A stretch of DNA of 64,000 nt from Aquilaria yunnanensis (GCA_039654915.1 CM077599.1:6326501-6390500), one strand, 5' to 3'. Counted from the stretch's first letter, positions 11,606 through 24,046 are shown. The notes: generated from the sequence alone by a model not told the origin. A program made the numbers and translations.

Positions 11606-14600
11606 ATGGCGGCGGGATCCAACACTGGGTTTCACCGCGATGATTCGTTGGATTCTTTGATGAATCGGCACGGCATCTCTTTCCAATCAGGTGCTGTTAA
11701 CAGCTCCTCCGAGATGATCCCCATGGGTGGCTACTATGGTACGGGGATGATGGTGCCGGGAAATTCGAGTATGGTTAACAGTGGTTCAGGCATCATCCAA
11801 GCTGGAAACACTTCTGGTTCTTCGCTTCTACTTGACTCAGTTCCTGGATTAAGGCATGATGCTGGGTTGGCAGTGGAATGGTCTGTTGAAGAACAGCACA
11901 AATTGGATGAAGGCTTTGAGATGTACGTGGTTTATTCCATGTTTTCCATGACTTATTCGATTGCATTTTTTTTAATTTGTTTATGCGCCATGTTCATGGG
12001 TTTAGATGATTCAGTTCCAATTGTTGGAATTCTGTACTTTTACCATCTAATCTGCTGCTCTGCATTATCGCATTATCTGCTAGTTGTTTGTTTTTCTGTC
12101 TTTCCTTATGATTGCTGATGATAAACTACTGCGTACTCTGGTCATGGTAGTTTTTGAAGTTTGAATGTTATAGGCGCTGATGCGTTAGCTGTTTCTTTTT
12201 TTCTCTTTTCTTTCTTTCTTTCTTTTTTTTTTTTTCCAAAGAGCGCCATAGCTGCAATTTTGTATTGAACTACCCTAGTTTTTACTCTTTTATGTGTTTC
12301 TGTGAGACGTATAGCTTAGCACTCTTTTAGGGACTGCTTTTCATTCCCAATGTGCTTTGTGGTCAATCCTTTTTGTGGATTTGACGTGTCTCAGGCATTT
12401 GAATCCCAAAATCTCTTTAATCCTGAAGCTTTCTTCTCTTTTTGGTGCAAAATTTTAACATGGAATTTTTACTTTCTCTCTTTAATCCCAAAGGGAGTGC
12501 CTATAATGTGCTTCAAGATCTGATATTTACTGCCAATTGTCGATGTATATATCTGCAGGTTTAAAGACGAACCAAATATCATGAAGTACATAAAAATTGC
12601 GGGCACTTTGCGTGACAAAACTGTACGTGATGTTGCATTGAGGTGTAGGTGGATGCAGGTTAGTTGCTTCCTCTAGTTGCATTACTATTTTGAAGGTCTT
12701 ATTGTTGTCAAAGTTTTAATGCTCTAGCAACAGCAGCTTTATTTAATACTGTTGGTGAGTCCTTTTTCTGCGACTACTGGATTTCACCACTCCTTGTCTG
12801 GTTCTTGTTCTCAACTACATGAAAATTGCTTGAAACCTTCCTGTGGCATCAATGGTTATTGAAGTTTTATTGCTAAATTTGTCATGGCTCCATATACGAT
12901 ATTAAAGTAATTTTGAACATTTCACAGAGGAAGCGGAGAAAACCTGAGGACCACCTTGTTGGAAGAAAGGGAAACAATTGGAAGGTATGTTCGTGAAGAA
13001 AATGAATACATTATTTGGTTATTGTGTTCTGCATTTTCTTGTCTACCTTTCTCATATGAAGTACCACTAATTTCGTTGTTCTAATTTTTCTTTGCTTTAT
13101 ATTTGATGCATGCTTGGTTCATTTTAGATTTCAGTGTCTTCCTCATAATATCAAATGTAACCTGAGACAATGGTTTGTGGTTGTCAACCTTTTGCTTGTC
13201 AGTAGATAGCCTTCTTGCAACCAGTTTTGCCTGTGGTATTTAAGTGCTATGATTTGCATAGGTGAGAAGATGTAGTGTTTTCTTCTATGGTATCTCTTTT
13301 CCACGGGGGACTTCCATCAAATTTACAAGAAACTTGTTGGCTGATGAGCTTAGTCATAAATAGAGTTGTCGCTTCCACATTAGGTCCTTTTTGTCTGATG
13401 GAATTATTGCTCGGAAGTCTTTTATTTCCAGTTAAGTTAGAATGATTAACGTGATTCAAAATGGAAGAAAATTACTGAGCAAGCATTACTAACTTACTAC
13501 TTGGTGTCTTTAAAGAACCAGTATTCTAAAGAGCATGCTTCTTCAGGATAAGCAGGTGGAATCATCTTCCAAGGCAAACATGCATTCAGTTCTTCCCCAA
13601 AATGTGGTTTCTTATCCTCCTATCATTAGCCAGAGTAAGCATATGTTGGCTGAAGGTTTGTTTTTATTTCACTTGATAATTATTGACGCTTAAGCAGTTG
13701 TTTTTTTTTTCTCCCTTTTTCCTTCTTGCCCACTTATTCTGGTGTTGTGTTTTGCACATCGAAGGATGAGGCAATTTTCCTTGCATAATTCATTTTGTTA
13801 GTTGTGATGTTATTTAGCACTGTCAGGTCCGGGTTCTGTCCTCATACAAGCATGGTTTAGTTTTATAACTTCAAAAGCAATAGGGATCAGGTGATATGGC
13901 TTAAAGATAATTGAAGTTGCTTAATTTTGTGGATTAAGTGTCTACCATGCAAAAAAGCAAACAAGATTATCTTCAGTCTGAAACAACTTGAAATATAGAA
14001 GAGTCCAGACTGTAGCGCAAGGAAATATTTAAAGTTACTTTTTGAAAAAGTTAGTGCTTGGTATGTTGCTAAAGTGTTTTTGATCTTTTTTTGGTTTAGA
14101 TGTATATCTATTTCGGATGAACCATATGCCCCACAATATTTGATTTTGCGGAGTTATAAAGAGCGTTTCTTTGTTTTTTTGCCCCTTTTGCCTCTTTCTT
14201 TGTGTTGAGTTACTTGTAAATTTTGGCTGAAAAACGTCACTGTATATGCCTAATTGGTTGCTTATTTTTTCTCAGGAATAAGTGGTCCAGCCATGCATCT
14301 CTTGGAGCAGAATGCCCAAGCATTTAGCCAAATTTCATCTAACCTTTCTGTTTATAAGGTGATTAACAATTTCCTAGTTTCTGGTCAAATATAATATGGT
14401 CAATCTGGGTATATTGGGTTCATTGAGTGGGTTTTAGATAAATAGGACAATCTCATTTGAGGAAATTGGTTTATTGTATTAAAGGATACTCCATGTGCTA
14501 TAAATCAATTTGAAAAAGCAAGAAAAAAACCTTTCAGCGTTCTAATTGTATATTTAAGCTAGCATGAGCGAACGAGGTAACTAGGCATGACTCAATTGTG

Positions 14601-17118
14601 ATTATCTCTAGTATCTGCAAAGTATGAAATTTGTGGCTGTTTACTGCCTTGTTTCCTTCTCAAGTCTTTGTGTCTTTATAAGGTGATGATAGGTGAATTT
14701 ATCCATTTCTCAATGTCAAAAGCTGTGCTTGAACCGAACAGAAATTGAAAAAGTCTGTTGCCTAATGGATATTGTTCTTGCAAGACCTGGAGTAGACTCG
14801 GAGATTGTTCTTTTATGTTGAACCCAGTTGCCCTTAGCAATAAGCGTGCACTCTCAGTTTACTTGGGGCTATCGCTCCTATATTCTGCACTTCATGTACA
14901 AGATTGAGCAAGTGGACTTTCTGGGATTCCATAGTTTGAAGGGTAATGCTACATGTACTAAAAATCTACAGAAATGAGTTTTTTAAAATTGATGCCTTAC
15001 TCAGTGAAGGAATGGTTTAAATTTCAGTAGGCCCTGAACATATTTGTATCTCCACATTATTTAGGTGCGAAAATACATAATAAAACTCTTAGTACGTTCA
15101 ATGTCTTTGTCAATCATCGTGAGTTTCTTTGAGGGAAAAGTAGCTGTGACATTTTTGTCATTTGTATAAATTGCTTTCCTATTACCGGTAAAAGAGGCAT
15201 AAAGAAAAGATGTAAAAAAGATGAAAGAAAAAATAAAAGAGCCTATTCAACTTCATGATTTGGTGTGGGTGTGATTTTTCCATTTACTGATGTAGGATGA
15301 CTAGGAATCTTTTTCTGATCTTCCATGGGATATTAAGCGGAATTTTTTTGAATCAGTTACAGGATAACGTTGACCTCTTCTGTCATGCAAGGGACAATAT
15401 CACTGCCATCCTCAATGAGTGAGTTCTTAATACTTCTCTTTGGTATAAGGTTGTCAATTGTACATATCTTGATTTTCTGTATTCAAATTCTTTAGCATGA
15501 GAGAGATGCCTGGGATAATGAGCCAAATGCCTCCATTACCTGTATCCATCAATGAAGAGCTGGCGAGTAGTATCTTGCCTAGGGCTGGCAGCAGTTTGCC
15601 TGGCACAACTCAGGTATGCATATGTACTTGCAGTGACTGTGTACTGATGTTATTCATTATTTCTTTGTCAAGGACTGTCTTGTTAGACTTAAATAATGGC
15701 CTCTACTATGCTTCTGCTGAGTGGTGAGTTACTGAATTCCACCTGGTTCTATATAGTCCTCTTACAGCGTTGTTACTGCATCTTGATGAATCATTTCTTG
15801 GGTGCAGTACAGAAATTTATCCAAGTTGAACATCATTTGATGTAGAAATTTCTCTATTAGCGCCTCAATTTTTGAAAGGAAAATGTGATTTGTTTCAGAA
15901 ATCCATCTATGTTTTAAGACCATGGGTCGTGTATCTTTCAAAATGCCCTTGCGAAGGAAGGACCAACTTGTTGAGAATGCATTCACTTTGAAAAAGATGA
16001 GGGAGGGATGGCATGATTTTTTTTTTTTTTTTTTGTTTTTTCTTTGAAAAACAATTCACATTCCTGTTCCTAGGACATAGATGCTCCTTGTTACTGTCCA
16101 AATATTTTGGAAAATGAGGGTAAAAAAGAAAGAGCTAAAACAGATCTATAATCTAGAGTTTCCTCCCGTGATGCTGATATTGCTCATATTGCCTCGCATT
16201 TTGATGAAGCATTTAATTTACAAAAGGGAGGCAAATCAGGATATATATAATCTGTAGTGGCAACCGGACATTTTCCTTGAATCCCTAAGGGCTTGTCACT
16301 TTATTTTTATGCTTTCATTTTTCCTCAGTAAACAGCATAGTGAACACATGGTATAATGTCATTTGCTGGATTTTGAATCTTGTGTTTCCTAGTTTTCCAA
16401 AAATGTAGGATCATAATCAAGTGGCTTTTGATTTTATGAGAGCTCTCCAAACGTAAAAGACAGTTTTGTGCACCAAATAAAGATGACAAATTTGGTGTGG
16501 AATGAGAAAATGCATGACACTAGAAAGGCCTCAGATCATAGTATTTGCGAGTTAGGTTTGTAAAGCTATCTCTTGCTGATGCAAAAAACTGCTTTCCTAT
16601 CTATGTTTTTGCATCCCTGTTCTGTCATGGCATCCATTGCATCCATGTTTTTCCTATCATTTTGTACTCCATGTTTCACGTTTTATTGTATGAGGGAGAC
16701 CATGATGTTACATCTCCTGTCCCTCAGTTGCTTACATTATTCAGCTTCATTTCATTTAAGAGCATTATCTAGATTTGATTTCTGAACTTTCCCTTCTCAT
16801 TTTTTATTCCCATCTTTAGTTTGACTTGAGAATGGTTTGCATAGTGATTCCACTGCATCCAAGATTGTTGTGCTACCACGTGCTTTGATCAATTTCTTGG
16901 ATAACTACCATGGATGAGATTGCAATAATTCCGTTCTTGCTGTTGGGATCAGATTTTTGGTTAGCAGTGTGCTGAGATTATTTCAGCTGGGGAATGAAAA
17001 ATGTTGGTGTCTTGTATGCTTGCACTTGCCTCAGCCTTAGTTCTTTCTTTTGCTTTTCCAGTCGATGATCTTTGGCTCACCCTGTGGGATGCAGTTGAAG
17101 CATGAGCCTAGTTGTTGA
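11606..17118 (+). CDS. DUF3755-family SANT/Myb-like nuclear protein (8 exons, 300 aa)
   Basis: Exons read as 11606-11922, 12559-12658, 12928-12984, 13547-13655, 14276-14358, 15357-15418, 15496-15613 and 17062-17118. All introns are GT-AG and the lengths sum to 903 nt, in frame. The N-terminus is Ser/Gly/Met-rich and probably disordered. A SANT/Myb-like segment follows at about residues 90-139 (AVEWSVEEQHKLDEGF, then FKDEPNIMKYIKIA and RCRWM). A basic patch starts at 140 (RKRRKP), and the C-terminal region includes MREMPGIMSQMPPLPVSINE. This order matches the plant DUF3755 family (for example the Arabidopsis At3g07565-type protein), which has no firmly established biochemical role. A nuclear, DNA- or chromatin-associated role is inferred from the SANT-like fold and basic patch. 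A paralogous terminal exon lies at 162-215, so the gene belongs to a local duplication. The family assignment is firm and the function is not. Confidence 0.88.
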
Positions 17119-17660
17119 TTCTGAACTGTTGATGTATAGTTTGAAATTATTCCTGTAATTATGGAAGATAATCGTGCTGTACATGACTAAGAAGCCGGTA
17201 GGATGCTTGGTCATTGAATTTTGGGTGCCGGTTCAGAAGAATGGTAGGGACCCCATTTTTTTGTAAGATGAAATATCTTTTTGCATAGTTGACGGTGGAT
17301 CTCAGAGCAGTTTGGCAATAAGAACAGAGCAGAACTTATCATCTGCTGGCGTCAGAGTTATTTCTCTAACCAGGTTCAACTGATCTCATCTCGCAGCTTC
17401 ATGTGTATATTTATATTCATTCAAGACATTGCTCCATGGAATGGTTTTCTTGTTTGCTGCGTGATCTATTGTAAGAGTAAGCTTTTACATTGTGTATGCC
17501 TACCTAGGAGGTTTCTTCTCCCTTTATCCTTGCCAAAAGAAAGTGTTGTTTATTTTTTTTGCTTTGTGGGGACACTTGTAGCCTCAAAACTTTTCCAAGC
17601 TTTCTATATCAGTTTTAAAACTATCCCATCTTACTTTCTAAAGAAATCCTAAAGCTATGT
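17119..17660 (+). other. 3' UTR of the DUF3755 gene
   Basis: Non-coding sequence after the stop codon. It is homologous to 216-550 beyond the left-edge paralogue's last exon, which marks it as transcribed 3' UTR included in the duplicated segment. The exact polyadenylation site cannot be fixed. Confidence 0.5.
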
Positions 17661-18033
17661 TGCAATTAGTCCTAGACTGAATCGGTTACCATGGGGCTGA
17701 CAGAAATTATGACGTGGTACCTTTAACGTCTGTTATCTATTCCCTTGGATATGATGTGGTTCATGAAGGCCTGACAATTATTTACTTAATTATACAAAAT
17801 TAAAATTTTCTGAAACGTTTTGCACGAACAAAATATGATGGATCCTTGACCTGCAATCAGAGAGAATTGATTTCCTCCTCCCCAGCTTCCGAGTCCCCAG
17901 TCCAGTGATAAACAAAATAACAAACCCAAAATTCTGATTCCAAATGTGGAAAATCGGTTGTTGAAAATGCCCATAACATTGGGCAATTAACGGAGGAGAT
18001 TTCTACAATCCTTTTACAATTATTCTATGGAAC

Positions 18034-18267
18034 TCATTCCTTTTTTTCGAGCTTGTCCACCGCTGCTGCCTTGTCTTGCCGCTTGGCTCTTAGCTGCCCA
18101 AGCCCAAGCGGCCGTCCAGGTCTCCGCTTCTGCCCCTGAGGCCCCGACGAGCCCATGATGCCAAACGATTCCCAAAACTGATAGAACATCTTCAACATTT
18201 TAATATTCAATCTTTTAGGAATTATCCAGCCATCTAGGACCACAATAGCCCTAAAGTTTCTGTGCAT
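18034..18267 (-). pseudogene. Unrecognised exon-like open segment
   Basis: A minus-strand open frame whose last 40 codons are GC-richer than the surroundings and have protein-like composition: a basic, Gly/Pro-rich stretch (QKRRPGRPLGLGQLRAKR, vaguely AT-hook-like) and a charged tail ending DKLEKKE. I do not recognise a family, and no neighbouring exons could be joined to it. It may be an orphaned exon, a captured gene piece or chance. Confidence 0.2.
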
Positions 18268-18966
18268 TTCAAGTTTTCAACTTCCAATTTGCCCCATTTT
18301 GGGATCACAATTTTAGGGTTTATGTTTTCTTCATCGATGGACAGGCAACACAGAAGATGACCAAAAAAACAACTTTTTCTCTACTTACACATCAAGGACC
18401 TATGATTTTGTAATTGTGGAAAAGATTGAATGAAACTTTAAATTTGTACAATTAAGTCAACAGTTGCGGAGCCCTAATGTGCGTGGAAACCCTTCCAGTT
18501 TAGGACGCGTGTAAAGGCATAACAGACGTTAAGTGTCATGTTCAGAAATCAGAATCCTGCCACATGGAAACCATCCAGTTTAGTACCAACAAATTACATG
18601 TCATAGGACTTCTTTAGAAAAACTGATAATTTTAGAATTGATACAGAAAAGTTTGAAAAGTTTTAGTACTCATAGTATTCTTTACTCTTTGCAAAACTGC
18701 AAACGCAAAGGGTAAATGGGATTTTATTTTGTTGAAATATATAACTTCCATTACATACAAAGCTGAATGGAAAAGGACATTGTTTAACTGATGCAAAATA
18801 GAGCTGCCATACAAACAGGTCACTCCCCGTTTATGTGGGGATGTCAAATGATATCCAGACTGATGGGTATCTGATTACATACAATTTGATGGGTCAGCTT
18901 TTTTTTTCACAATTGATCAGGTTTGGATTGGATGCGGTTTTGGGGTTTATCAGGCCCACATCCAAC

Positions 18967-18968
<2 letters not shown>

Positions 18969-19040
<72 letters not shown>
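18969..19040. repeat. (AT)36 microsatellite
   Basis: Uninterrupted AT dinucleotides over 72 bp. ORFs reading poly-Tyr-Ile across it are artefacts. Confidence 0.97.
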
Positions 19041-19044
<4 letters not shown>

Positions 19045-19152
19045 GTGATTGTGTATGTAACATATTAATATTAGTTATGTACTAAAAATAAAAATATAAT
19101 GAATAAGTTATACAGAATCAGGAACAAGTCAGGATTGGTTTAATAGATAATA

Positions 19153-19445
19153 CTCCCTCCATCCCAATTTAATTGAAACGTATTTCTTTTTGGGAAGTCC
19201 AAAAAAGGTTGAAACGTTTCTTCTTTTAGAAAGTTCAAACAATTAAATAATCCTTTTACACGAAACCCAATAAAGACTTTTTTTTTTAATCTCTACTCAA
19301 CCTCTCACTGCACAAAACCCAAAAAAGAATCTTTTCTTTTTTAATAATTATTTAAACTTTTATTACATAAAAAATTAACACAAATTACATACACCTTAAT
19401 CTTCGTGCCCAGTCAAATGTTTCAATTAAAACGGGACGGAGGGAG
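19153..19445. mobile_element. Stowaway-like MITE (293 bp)
   Basis: The ends are CTCCCTCCATCCC and, on the other strand, CTCCCTCCGTCCC, flanked by TA on both sides (19151-19152 and 19446-19447). This is the classic terminal sequence and TA target of plant Stowaway (Tc1/mariner) MITEs. Subterminal 'attgaaacgt' and 'atgtttcaatta' also pair. Non-coding. Confidence 0.9.
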
Positions 19446-20429
19446 TATATAATAGATGTTTCTAACAATAACAAATGTATGGCTAGACATGCTATGATTT
19501 AATAAAATTGTGGTCATGAAGGTGTGGTGGGGTGGATAAATTTTACTCGACCCAACCTATCTACAAGTAGGTAGGATATAGATGTGAAAACTATTCACTT
19601 GACGGGTGATAGGCAAAATGCGGGTAAAGCCTCCAACGTAGTGATGTGGGAATACCATAATCCAACCCAAATATAACCTATTGACATCCTTACATTTATG
19701 GATTTACACTGTGAATTGTAACATGAGCTTAGTGGGGTTAATTGCAACCATGACCCCTAACTTTTTATTATTGTGTTATTTTGGATCTTAACCTTAATTT
19801 TTTTACATAGGAAATCCTTAACCTTGTTTAAGTGTTTCATTTTAGATTTTTCATTAATTGCAGCTATTAAGTTGGGCAGAAAAAATTGAAAAACTAGTTT
19901 TAGCTCTTGAAAACTTTTCTTTTGCCTTAAAAATCTTCAAACTTTTCCATCTAATACTCCAACCACCTCCTTTTAACCGTTTTCTTTTGTCTCCCTCCCC
20001 TCCTTCATCATCGCCGCCCTCTTATACTACTCCGCTGTAGGACCTCCTCTGACATCCCTCCCTCCACATCGGAACACCGCTCCTCCATCGCACAATTCAA
20101 TTCTTTGAGAAAAAAAGCAAAGGAAACAATAGAGGGAATCAATTAAGTTATCCACCTGGGATTAAGGTCTAATGATTCAATTTTAATAAGAAAATGAAAA
20201 CAAAAGGGAAAAAAATAATCAAAATCAAATGGAGGAAAACTAACCTATAAGATCAGTAAGCAAAGCACAGTAAGGCCCTTAAGCGGTGTTATTAGCAACA
20301 TTTAGAATCCAAAACCATAAAATAAAAATAGCGATTGCTCTTGGCCTCAAACCCCCACCTCAATTTCCCAAAAACACACATGATATCAATTGTAGTTAAC
20401 AACAACAATTAACAAATAGGTGGTGAGGA

Positions 20430-20741
20430 TGTTGAGAATGTTTGATCAGCAAGATGCTTCGAGAGATCAGACACGCAAAACAGGTTAATGAACATCCTCT
20501 CTTATTGATCAAGAAACTTGGCCTTAAATAGCCTTACACTTAAGAATCCTAAAAGAAATAGAACAAGTATGCAAAATACTGATAAAGATCAAATCTACTC
20601 CTATTCTACTTGCGAATCCTGATATGCCTACTGATAAAGAACATGCCTACTTCTATTCTACTTGGTTTTATTGCTTTAAACAGACTTGTATTGAAACACC
20701 TAAAGTCTAGAGTCCTAATCAAAGTATTACTCTTCATTCCC
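20430..20741 (-). repeat. 3' LTR of the truncated Copia element
   Basis: Read on the minus strand, it starts TGAAGAGTAATAC directly after a purine-rich tract (TTAAGGGAGGGAA), which is the expected polypurine tract. It ends CTCAACA, giving TG...CA ends over 312 bp. A 'tatttaagg' TATA-like element lies inside. No second LTR was found upstream of the pol remnant, so the element is 5'-truncated. Confidence 0.7.
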
Positions 20742-20767
20742 TCCCTTAAACTATCAGCCATAGGCTT

Positions 20768-22780
20768 TTAGTTTACTTCTGAAATGTCACAGACTCCTAG
20801 CTGTCCTCGTAGCTTCTGGAATGCTTCAAGTTTTATTGGTTTAGTCATTACATCAGCTACTTGATTCTGACTTGCACAGTGCATTAACTCAATGGCTCCT
20901 TCTTTAACTAGTTCTCTCAGGAAGTGAAAACGTACATCAATATGTTTACTTCGTCCGTGCATGACAGGATTCTTGGAAAGTTTGATTGTTGAACTGTTAT
21001 CACACATTATTGTTGTACCTTGCTCCTGAGTTTGTCCTAATTCTTCTAGAATTCTCTTCATCCAAACAGCTTGGGCTGCACATCCTGCTACCGCCACATA
21101 TTCAGCCTCAGTTGTAGACAGTGTCACAATTGGTTGTTTCTTTGAAGACCAGGCGACAGCCCCTGAGCTTATCAGAAATACATATCCTGAGGTACTCTTC
21201 CTATCCTCCATGTCTCCAGCATAGTCACTATCTGTAAAGGCTATCAAACTACTCTTTTCTCCCCTTTTGTACTTGACTCCATAACTCATGGTTCCTTTTA
21301 GATATCTTAGGACCCTTTTTGCTGCTTGTAAATGGAGCTCAGTAGGTCTAGCCATATATCTGCTGACAAGACAAACAGCAAACATTATATCAGGACGTGT
21401 TGCAGTAAGATACATAAGACTCCCAACAATCTGTTTGTAGTATGTTTCATCAATTTTTCCTCCATTTATATCCTTGCTTACTTTGAAACCAGGAACTATA
21501 GGACAGGCTACTGAATTGCTTTCTGTCATCCCAAATCTCTTCAATACTTCCTGTGTATACCTTCTTTGACAAATGTAGATGCCATCAGGTCTTTGAAGTA
21601 CCTCAATTCCAAGAAAGAATCTCATTCTTCCTAAGTCAGTCATATCGAATTCCTTCATCATAGAGTTCTTGAAATGATTCATCAAATCTGTATCATTTCC
21701 GGTGAAAATTAGATCATCAACATATACACTTACAATTAGAACCTTCCCTTCGTTTCCTTTCTTGGTGAACAATGTCTGTTCACTGCTGCATTTTTGGAGT
21801 CCTTGTTCTAAGAAATGTGTTTCAATCCTACTGAACCAAGCTCTTGGGGCTTGCTTTAAACCATATAGAGCTTTGTGTAGTTTGTACACCAAGTGTTCTT
21901 CTCCTCCTTTTTCATATCCTTTTGGCTGTTCAACAAAGACATCTTCACTTAAATTTCCATAGAGAAACGCTGATTTTACATCCAGCTGAAAAATTTCCCA
22001 GTTTCTTTGTGCTGCCAAAGCAATAATCATCCTGACAGTGTCCATTCTGGCCACTGGTGCATATACTTCTGTGTAGTCTATTCCATGCTCTTGTGAGTAA
22101 CCTTTAGCTACTAGTCGCGCTTTGTATTTGTCAATTTTTCCTTGCTCATTGTATTTCGTCTTATAAACCCACTTTACTCCTATTTTCTTAGCTCCTGAGG
22201 GCAATTCAATGAGTGTCCAAGTGTTGTTCTTTTCTATTGAATCAATTTCAGTATCCATAGCTTTCCTCCACTTTTGACTTTTCACGGCTTCTTCAAAAAA
22301 CAGAGGATCTGTGGTTACCATGTTGACTTCATCTTCAGAAAGTCCTGCTCCACTTTCATAGTCTTGCAACCATGCTGGAGGTCGTCTCACTCTCCTGCCT
22401 GTTTCCCTTTCTTCTCTTTCTTCCTCAACTTCTTCTAGTGCAGCCTTTTCTGTATCATCATTATCATTGTTGTCTTCTGTTGACTCATCTGTACCTTCTT
22501 TTAGTCCACTTTCTTCCCACTCAAGTTCCATCACAACCTGTTCTCCATGGCTCTCCTCCCAATTCCATTGTTTTTCTTCTTCAAAGATCACATCTCTGCT
22601 GACAACAATTCTTTTGGAAACTGGATTGTATAGTTTGTATCCTTTTGATTCCTCGCTGATACCCAGAAATACACAAGTGAAGCTTTTATCATCAAGTTTT
22701 GTTCTTTGTTTATCTGGCACATGAACAGGTATAGAGATTGGCGGCGAGCTAAAAGGTCGAGCAAGAAGGACGATGGCGAG
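20768..22780 (-). CDS. Ty1/Copia pol fragment: integrase end, reverse transcriptase, RNase H
   Basis: The frame stays open for about 670 codons (20768-22807 including upstream foreign sequence). It begins inside the post-integrase linker (HVPDKQRTKLDDKS, then CVFLG). The Copia reverse transcriptase domain follows (WKKA-equivalent WRKAMDTEIDSI, KARLVAKGYSQ, QLDVKSAFLYG, the catalytic YVDD in VSVYVDDLIF). RNase H is next (TDSDYAGDMEDRKSTSGYVF, then STTEAEYVA and a KHIDVRFHF motif). Gag, protease and most of integrase are missing. The codons upstream of about 22750 do not fit a Copia protein and probably derive from the flanking element. The lack of stops in 2 kb indicates a recent insertion. 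It is most similar in layout to Tork-type elements. It sits inside the long-TIR element, in minus orientation. Confidence 0.88.
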   Translation of the reverse strand, partial: LAIVLLARPFSSPPISIPVHVPDKQRTKLDDKSFTCVFLGISEESKGYKLYNPVSKRIVVSRDVIFEEEKQWNWEESHGEQVVMELEWEESGLKEGTDESTEDNNDNDDTEKAALEEVEEEREERETGRRVRRPPAWLQDYESGAGLSEDEVNMVTTDPLFFEEAVKSQKWRKAMDTEIDSIEKNNTWTLIELPSGAKKIGVKWVYKTKYNEQGKIDKYKARLVAKGYSQEHGIDYTEVYAPVARMDTVRMIIALAAQRNWEIFQLDVKSAFLYGNLSEDVFVEQPKGYEKGGEEHLVYKLHKALYGLKQAPRAWFSRIETHFLEQGLQKCSSEQTLFTKKGNEGKVLIVSVYVDDLIFTGNDTDLMNHFKNSMMKEFDMTDLGRMRFFLGIEVLQRPDGIYICQRRYTQEVLKRFGMTESNSVACPIVPGFKVSKDINGGKIDETYYKQIVGSLMYLTATRPDIMFAVCLVSRYMARPTELHLQAAKRVLRYLKGTMSYGVKYKRGEKSSLIAFTDSDYAGDMEDRKSTSGYVFLISSGAVAWSSKKQPIVTLSTTEAEYVAVAGCAAQAVWMKRILEELGQTQEQGTTIMCDNSSTIKLSKNPVMHGRSKHIDVRFHFLRELVKEGAIELMHCASQNQVADVMTKPIKLEAFQKLRGQLGVCDISEVN

Positions 22781-23472
22781 GCCGAACCAAACACTTGTGT
22801 AGATCATGTTATCAATCTAATCGATGTCCAATTAGGACGAGGGGTGGAAAGGAACTACTTCACAAAGCGACTGTGAAATTTTTCCAGGGAAGTCAAACCT
22901 AGTGATGGAAATTTAAGTTTAGGATCCAAGGAGGTAAAACATTAGAATGAAAATTGAGAAGCAGATGCCATTGGGGGTTCATTTTCTTCCATTGTGAGTG
23001 GTGGAGATGTGTGAATTCGTCCATCACAACGTTAATCAAGTCACTCATAAATTCATCATGTGTTTGTGCAAATGAATGGAGATATGTGAACTTGTCTAGA
23101 TAAGGTGCGAGTTAACAAAGAGGGTATGGGGAAGAGGAGAGGTTGCAAAGAAAGAAAGCAAGGAAGAAGAGAAAACGATGGTTGTGACAGTAAAGGACGG
23201 TGGCCGGAAAGGGACAAGAGTGGTAGATTGTGGAGATAGTAGTTGGATTGTTAGATGGAAAATACTTTAAGGTTTCTAAGGTAAAAGGAAAGTTTTCAAG
23301 GGTTAATCTAATTTTTAACTTTTTTTTTCTATCCAACTTAATGACTACAGTTAATGGAAAGTTCAAAACGGAACACTTAAATGAGGTTAGAGATTTTTTA
23401 TGCAAGAGATTGAGATTAGGGTTTAAAGTGATACGATAATAAAAGGTTAGGGGCCTCAAATGCAATTGACCC

Positions 23473-24043
23473 GAGTTTAGCATTGTCCATAAACAAAATG
23501 CAAAAATGCATGGATGGTATTTTAACTTTGTTGATTCAAGCGGGTCAGTCATTTGAATATGACTTAGTGCAACTTAGTCCCTCAATTTTGTTAAATGCAG
23601 CGAGTTAATCCATGATTGGATGGAATAATAGATTGCGTTAGATTTCTTGCTGATGTGAAATAGCAAATGGAGTTAGTCAAACAAAAACCTAGGAAAAAAA
23701 CATCGAAATTGTATGGTTTTGAGACCGAAACGAAGTGAGAGGAAGAGCCTGAGAACGTAGAAACTTCAGAATAATAGAATGGTGTGTCAACCCTTGTAGA
23801 AGTTGGGAGGGAGGAGATAATAATAAAGATCAAGGGTAAGCTGGTTAAGGCCCGTAAAAGCCCACCAGCACAGCAACACATAAGCAAAGGCAACCGGTCA
23901 CTCAACAGCGGATCTCTTGGGCGAGGCGCCGAGGGCGACCTTCCTGCTGTGCCTGCTATTTAATCAAACACAACAAAATAACTAAGCAAACAGGGCCGAT
24001 CTTTTTATAAATCTATTCTTTGGATGCATGGTGAACGATTTGA

Positions 24044-24046
<3 letters not shown>
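23473..24046. other. Intergenic DNA with a possible minus-strand gene remnant
   Basis: On the minus strand, between about 23960 and 23790, one frame reads RKVALGASPKRSAVE, an immediate stop, then PVAFAYVLLCWWAF and LDLYYYLLPPNFYKG. The run looks protein-like (a basic N-terminus followed by a hydrophobic segment) but is interrupted. I do not recognise it. It could be a decayed or captured small membrane-protein exon, or chance. Confidence 0.25.

Larger units (their letters stand above)
19734..23472. mobile_element. Long-TIR Mutator-like element, copy B, split by a Copia fragment
   Basis: The left arm (from 19734, GGGGTTAATTG) and the right arm (ending 23472, read inverted GGGTCAATTG) share about 250 bp of diverged inverted repeat. 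This includes the 'ttattattgtgttattttgg' block, the 'taagtgtttcattttaga' block and 'attaagttgg'. The flanks GAGCTTAGT (19725-19733) and GAGTTTAGC (23473-23481) match at 7 of 9 positions, consistent with a 9-bp target duplication that has since mutated. The total of 3.7 kb includes the minus-strand Copia remnant at 20430 to about 22780; without it the element would be near the size of copies A and C. No transposase is seen. Confidence 0.65.

Noticed and set aside
18835..19068. ORFs encoding poly-Tyr-Ile across the AT repeats (also 24013-24294)
   Set aside because: Pure microsatellite translations.
21332..22724. Plus-strand ORFs opposite the Copia pol
   Set aside because: Shadows of the minus-strand reverse transcriptase and RNase H frame.
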